DNA of 9,330 nucleotides from CAZCGA01 sp964498075 (GTDB lineage Bacteria > Desulfobacterota > Binatia > HRBIN30), in assembly GCA_964498075.1 (NCBI GenBank), contig CAZCGA010000196.1, positions 1 through 9,330 on the forward strand, given 5' to 3'. Under the pieces are notes generated by a model. It was not told the DNA's origin. It saw only the letters and a program-made list of their open reading frames with translations, and searched no databases. The position numbers and the translations under genes are program-made. Below are positions 6,807-9,330 of the stretch, in pieces; within the stretch, counting starts at the first letter, position 1; each line of letters starts with the position of its first letter.

Positions 6807-7376
6807 TCAACTCACTGCTCGCCGCAAAGACGCCGCTTGCGCCGGCCACGGACGTGTGTGCCGCACGCCGATGTGAGTGACGGGCGGTGGGGGTAGACGG
6901 ATCTCGGCACAGCGCCAGGTGAGCACCGGCGCAAAGCGCCGCTGCAAGTGGATGTCCTCGATGATCTCGGCAGGCGTCGCTTGCGCCCAGCGTGTCCAAG
7001 CGGCCCACTCCCCGCCGTAGGCATAGTGCGCTTGCACGTCGCACAGAATGGTCCTCTCAGGCAGCTCTGAGAGGAACGCGATCGTAAGGTGGGGTCGCAC
7101 CAGAGCGCACGCGAGGCAATAGACCCCACCCGTCTTGCCCGGGCGGCGGCACAGACCGTCGTGAGGGCGCTGTGCGCAACCATGGCAGACGAGTCGCCGT
7201 CGGTCGTCGGCGCGCTCGACGAGCCACGTGGCGTGATCCACACGAATGCGCACCTGCCCTTCACGGCGGATGCATCCACGCACGTGCTCGAGCAGCTGTT
7301 CACGGTCATAGGGGGTGTTGGCTGGAAGCACGAGACCCCCGCTCGCAAAGACAATCCGCGCGCTTGCTGTCACCAT
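6807..7376 (-). CDS. Cysteine-rich protein of unknown function
   Basis: I do not recognise the family. With the ATG at 7376 the product is 189 residues. This start has an AGAGGA ribosome binding site about 7 bases upstream; a frame extension to a GTG at 7463 places its GGAGG directly against the codon, so it is less likely. The middle holds CHGC (Cys64, Cys67), Cys76, and CLAC (Cys87, Cys90), a pattern that looks like a zinc ribbon. The N-terminal part (REQLLEHVRGC, VRIRVDHATWLVERADD) reads as an ordinary folded protein, and the C-terminal part is rich in Trp and Pro. There is no signal peptide or membrane segment. It lies 178 bases upstream of the PltA-like gene on the same strand. It could be a DNA- or RNA-binding protein or part of a mobile element; it could also be non-functional, since its neighbours upstream are damaged. 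Confidence 0.5.
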   Translation of the reverse strand: MVTASARIVFASGGLVLPANTPYDREQLLEHVRGCIRREGQVRIRVDHATWLVERADDRRRLVCHGCAQRPHDGLCRRPGKTGGVYCLACALVRPHLTIAFLSELPERTILCDVQAHYAYGGEWAAWTRWAQATPAEIIEDIHLQRRFAPVLTWRCAEIRLPPPPVTHIGVRHTRPWPAQAASLRRAVS

Positions 7377-7380
7377 GGGA
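7377..7380 (-). other. Start of the 117-base gap between the cysteine-rich gene and the next ORF
   Basis: The gap 7377-7493 holds the ribosome binding site of the cysteine-rich gene (AGAGGA on the - strand, about 7384-7389). I see no convincing promoter, terminator or RNA gene in it. Confidence 0.3.
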
Positions 7381-7493
7381 GCGTCCTCTCGTTCTTGGTT
7401 GGCTTGCTGTACCACTCCGCGCTTGCAGGCCTCGGCAGTGCGGCGCGGATTTCCTTTATGCACCCTCCGCGCGGCTCGGCAAGGTCGTAAATT

Positions 7494-7697
7494 CTAGTTG
7501 ACGAGAGAGACGCCGTGCCGCGGACAGGCTCTCGGGGCCGACAGTACGGCATCCGCGCGTTCGCCGCCTCCATCGTACGAGCCTGCGGCTATGGGGAGGA
7601 TGACCGTGGCGATCCTAGCGCCGCTGAAAGAGATGAATGCCTTCGCGAAGCCATCGAAGAAGCTGGCGATCTCTTCGCGCAATGCGGGAGTATTCAT
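7494..7697 (-). pseudogene. Short ORF resembling the N-terminus of an NTF2-like (SnoaL/DUF4440-type) protein
   Basis: A 67-residue frame starting at ATG 7697, with AAGGAG 8 bases upstream on the - strand and its ATG directly after the stop codon of the uridine-kinase-like frame (TAG-ATG). Residues 7-29 (start REEIASFFDGFAKAF, then SFSGARIA) resemble the first helices of NTF2-like proteins as I recall them. After about residue 30 the similarity ends and the remainder (SYDGGGERADAV onward) looks like unrelated translation. A full NTF2-like domain needs about 120-140 residues, so this is best read as a truncated or frameshifted remnant. A genuine small protein cannot be excluded because the ribosome binding site is good. 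Confidence 0.35.
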
Positions 7698-8186
7698 CTA
7701 CGTGTCTCCTTGACTGGATTCGCGGCAGCCGTGCTTTCCGGTCTCAAAGCCGCCGAACGTCGTGCCGCTCAGCGGCGGCGGGATGAAGAATGCTTCCTTA
7801 CGCGCAGCCGCGTCAACCCGCCGTCCGGTGGAGTGGTTAGCCGGCGTGTGCCGAATCTGCGGGTCAGCCGGGTCGTTGTTGTCGACCACCAGTGCAGCCA
7901 GCAGTGGCGGCGCGACCTCTCTCAGGTACAGCTGTTGCCCGGGCACGTAACGCGCTTGATACTTCCGCCGGACCTCGGAAGCGGAGCGAAAGGACTCGCG
8001 ATCGCGCCGCTCGGCGCGGCCAACGGTGGTAGCAAAGTCGGCGTGAGCAAAGATCGAAAAGTCCCAGTACGCCCGCAGCTCGGGTCGAAGAAGGAAGACG
8101 CCGTCGATAGCAACTCGGACCGGGTGAGGTCGGCTGACCGTCGCGATTCGCAACGCCAGCTCTCGGAGCAGATCTGATCGCTGCAT
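7698..8186 (-). pseudogene. Uridine-kinase-like protein with central deletion (P-loop lost)
   Basis: A 162-residue frame from ATG 8186, with AGGCGGAAG just upstream. Residues 1-30 (DLLRELALRIA, HPVRVAIDGV) match the start of bacterial uridine kinase-like P-loop proteins, where VAIDGV is normally followed by the Walker A GKT/S. Residues 28-108 (DGVFLLRPELRAYWDFSIF, RAERRD, YVPGQQLYL, VVDNNDPADP) match the C-terminal half of the same family. The two halves are joined in frame at IDGV, so the Walker A lysine and the nucleoside-binding region, roughly 90 residues by recollection of a 200-210-residue family, are missing. About 50 residues after NNDPADP are not recognisable and may be run-on. It cannot be an active kinase. 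It is probably a pseudogene, although the frame is intact. Confidence 0.6.
8097..8105 (-). other. Deletion junction in the uridine-kinase-like gene
   Basis: The codons GAC GGC GTC (Asp28-Gly29-Val30) are where the N-terminal VAIDGV and the later DGVFLLRPEL pieces of the family coincide. Both places in an intact gene would encode DGV, so a short direct repeat could have mediated the loss. Confidence 0.45.
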
Positions 8187-8259
8187 CTTCCGCCTGGTTA
8201 ACGTGAGCCATCACGCGCGCGTCATCTGCGCGTCGCGTGCAGGGCTTGTGTTCGGCTCC
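8187..8259. other. Intergenic spacer between hicB and the kinase-like remnant
   Basis: A 73-base spacer rich in alternating GC (GCGCGCG) with a GTTAAC palindrome near 8197-8202. I see no promoter, terminator or RNA gene. Confidence 0.3.
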
Positions 8260-8478
8260 TCACGCGTACAGCAGGCGCCCTTTGGGCTCAGGGATCGGTC
8301 GGCCCAGTTCGCGCACGGTCTCGATCCACTCCCGGATCACGACCTCTGCATTCGCGAGGGCCTGCTTGTAGGTCGTACCGTCGGCCGCACAGCCCGGCAA
8401 CTCGGGCACCTCGGCGACGTAGGCCGCATCCTCGTCGCTCCAATAGATGATGATCTCGTACTTCCACCTACTGGCCAT
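8260..8478 (-). CDS. hicB: HicB-family antitoxin, short form
   Basis: A 72-residue protein with the HicB/UPF0150 fold signature: YEIIIYWSDEDAAYVAEVPE followed by LPGCAADGTTYKQALANAE and VIREWIETVRELGRPIPEPKGRL. This is the usual full length for the short type, which lacks a C-terminal DNA-binding domain. In HicAB systems HicB binds and blocks the HicA mRNA-cleaving toxin. The ATG at 8478 lies inside the end of the hicA frame (11-base overlap), the normal hicA-hicB arrangement, and GGAGGA lies just upstream within hicA. Because the hicA here has lost its start, the antitoxin may be an orphan. Confidence 0.88.
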   Translation of the reverse strand: MASRWKYEIIIYWSDEDAAYVAEVPELPGCAADGTTYKQALANAEVVIREWIETVRELGRPIPEPKGRLLYA

Positions 8479-8659
8479 TGGCTCCTCCCGCCAACCGGTA
8501 TTTCACGATCACAGCCCGCACCTGCTTGACCTGATACGCCTTCGCGTCCCGGCCCTTCGGTTGCAGATTTAAGATTTCCTCGACCCCGGTCTTGGTGAAG
8601 ATGTGATGACTGCCGCGAATCCGCTCGTCGAATCCGAGGCGGCCAAGCAGGCGGCGCAG
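8468..8659 (-). pseudogene. hicA: 5'-truncated hicA toxin remnant
   Basis: Reading the - strand from 8659 to the TAG at 8468-8470 gives 63 residues that match the C-terminal three quarters of HicA: LLGRLGFDERIRGSHHIFT, then VEEILNLQPKG and AYQVKQVRAVIVKYRLAGG. GSHH holds the catalytic histidine of the dsRBD-like toxin, so the active centre is kept. The first 20 or so residues of the family are absent. Upstream the frame continues with no ATG, GTG or TTG before a TGA and enters an attC-like repeat. It therefore has no proper start and should not yield normal toxin. Its 3' end overlaps hicB by 11 bases. Confidence 0.75.
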
Positions 8660-8689
8660 CCCCTCGCCGGCATCGATGTACCAAAGTCG

Positions 8690-8742
8690 CTGGCAAGCGT
8701 GAGCGGAGGCTATTTCCAGTCGCCTGCACGCGATTGTTAGGT
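8690..8742 (-). repeat. Half of an attC-like repeat next to the hicA remnant
   Basis: On the - strand, beginning with ACCTAAC (8742-8736; GTTAGGT on +, fitting GTTRRRY), the sequence translates as PNNRVQATGNSLRS, which I recall as the signature of integron attC-type cassette ends and related intergenic repeats. Only one side is seen: the complementary arm and second core site are not found before hicA coding begins. The gap 8660-8854 otherwise shows no gene. Confidence 0.4.
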
Positions 8743-8854
8743 CCCGCCCCTCCTCCAGGCGTCAAGGGCCGCCACATTTCCCTCAAGAGCTGAGCCACAC
8801 CTATGAGAAGGGCATAGTGTATGCTTTCAGCTCCGCTGCGCATCCTCTCCCCCA

Positions 8855-9262
8855 TCAATACTGGAGCGGCTGCCCCTTCCCGGCGATCTGAAACCCCAGG
8901 GCTTTTGCCGGTTCGGTCGTGCTCGTATTGCGGAAGTTATGTACGACATCGGGCATTTCTTGGAATCCTTCGCCCGTCTTGAAGGTCTGCGGCGACTTCC
9001 CTTCGATCTCCACCGTGACGGAGCCTTCTATAACGTAGACGAACCTGGGCGTCGGGTGGGAATGTTTGCCCGTCGCGGCTCCTCGGGCGATCTCCGCGAC
9101 CCACATGTGCGCTTCCTTGCCCTCCATGCCGGCCATATCTGTCTTCAACACGTCGGTGCGCTTGAGGGGCGGTTGCTGGGCATGGAGGAACTGGTTCCCG
9201 ATTATGCCGAGCGTGATGCCGATAACGAAGATCAAGCCAAGCATGATAGCCACTCGTCTCAC
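8855..9262 (-). CDS. Small secreted or membrane-anchored cupin-domain protein
   Basis: The best start is the GTG at 9262, because a strong AAGGAGGG lies 5-6 bases upstream; a frame extension to an ATG at 9322 has nothing comparable. The product is 135 residues. Residues 4-24 form a hydrophobic segment (VAIMLGLIFVIGITLGIIG) followed by FLHAQQ, a signal peptide or anchor, so the domain acts outside the cytoplasm. The single cupin domain shows GAATGKHSHP (His67, His69) and PDVVHNFRN (His108). The acid normally found between the HxH and the following strand is Arg73 (HSHPTPRFVYVIEG), so metal binding may be three-histidine or weakened. The ligand is unknown; no linked enzyme gene is present. It is 113 bases from the attC-like repeat and probably transcribed on its own. 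Confidence 0.82.
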   Translation of the reverse strand: MRRVAIMLGLIFVIGITLGIIGNQFLHAQQPPLKRTDVLKTDMAGMEGKEAHMWVAEIARGAATGKHSHPTPRFVYVIEGSVTVEIEGKSPQTFKTGEGFQEMPDVVHNFRNTSTTEPAKALGFQIAGKGQPLQY

Positions 9263-9330
9263 GTTTCCCTCCTTTTGAGCCTCTTCTCCAAAGCGTGTGG
9301 GTAGATTTTCACCATGATGCATCGGTTGAT
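9263..9330. other. Upstream region of the cupin gene
   Basis: The last 68 bases hold the cupin ribosome binding site and perhaps its promoter. I see no convincing -35/-10 pair and no other gene. Confidence 0.3.
9265..9272 (-). promoter_or_regulatory. Strong ribosome binding site deciding the cupin GTG start
   Basis: AAGGAGGG on the - strand lies a few bases before the GTG at 9262. It is the best Shine-Dalgarno in the window and is the reason for choosing GTG over the upstream ATG. Confidence 0.65.

Noticed and set aside
7835..7841. GTTAGCC, and GTTAACG near 8197, as further attC core sites
   Set aside because: Neither fits GTTRRRY and no matching inverted core is nearby.
7515..8177. 220-codon + strand frame
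   Set aside because: It is antisense to the kinase-like remnant, which has family-level similarity; the + strand translation has none.
8337..8858. 173-codon - strand frame spanning hicA and the repeat
   Set aside because: It is out of frame with hicA and hicB; only its PNNRVQAT part is informative, and that is the repeat translated, not a gene.
1..9330. tRNA, rRNA, CRISPR array, transposase
   Set aside because: None was seen on either strand; no regularly spaced repeats and no transposase or integrase motif.

Overview
The window is a high-GC, tightly packed bacterial segment of about 9.3 kb. The codon use and compact overlaps fit a high-GC Gram-negative or uncultivated soil-type lineage, but there is no rRNA or other marker gene, so I do not name a taxon.

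Region 1 (1-6628) is a biosynthetic locus. Five genes run on the + strand with gaps of 4-14 bases: a 5'-truncated SGNH hydrolase, a free-standing carrier protein, a free-standing amino-acid adenylation enzyme, an acyl-CoA-dehydrogenase-like flavoenzyme, and a flavin-dependent halogenase-like protein. A second flavin-dependent halogenase lies on the - strand, with its stop only 14 bases from the stop of the first. The adenylation enzyme, carrier protein and dehydrogenase match the PltF/PltL/PltE (RedM/RedO/RedW) set that loads L-proline and oxidises it to pyrrole-2-carbonyl-S-carrier. The - strand halogenase closely resembles PltA, which halogenates that carrier-bound pyrrole. The simplest reading is a module that makes a halogenated pyrrole-2-carboxyl thioester. 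No polyketide synthase or multidomain NRPS is visible to use it. The SGNH hydrolase at the edge may release or transfer the acyl group. The second, different halogenase may add further halogen or act on another substrate.

Region 2 (about 6629-8850) is a decayed or accessory stretch, all on the - strand: a possible promoter for the PltA-like gene; a cysteine-rich unknown protein; a short ORF resembling the start of an NTF2-like domain; a uridine-kinase-like gene that has lost its nucleotide-binding centre by an apparent internal in-frame deletion; an intact-looking hicB antitoxin; and a hicA toxin remnant that has lost its start and abuts half of an attC-like repeat.

Region 3 (8855-9262, - strand) holds a small membrane-anchored or secreted cupin with a GTG start and a strong ribosome binding site.

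Identities were made by reading translated sequence and from memory of the families. No search was run.
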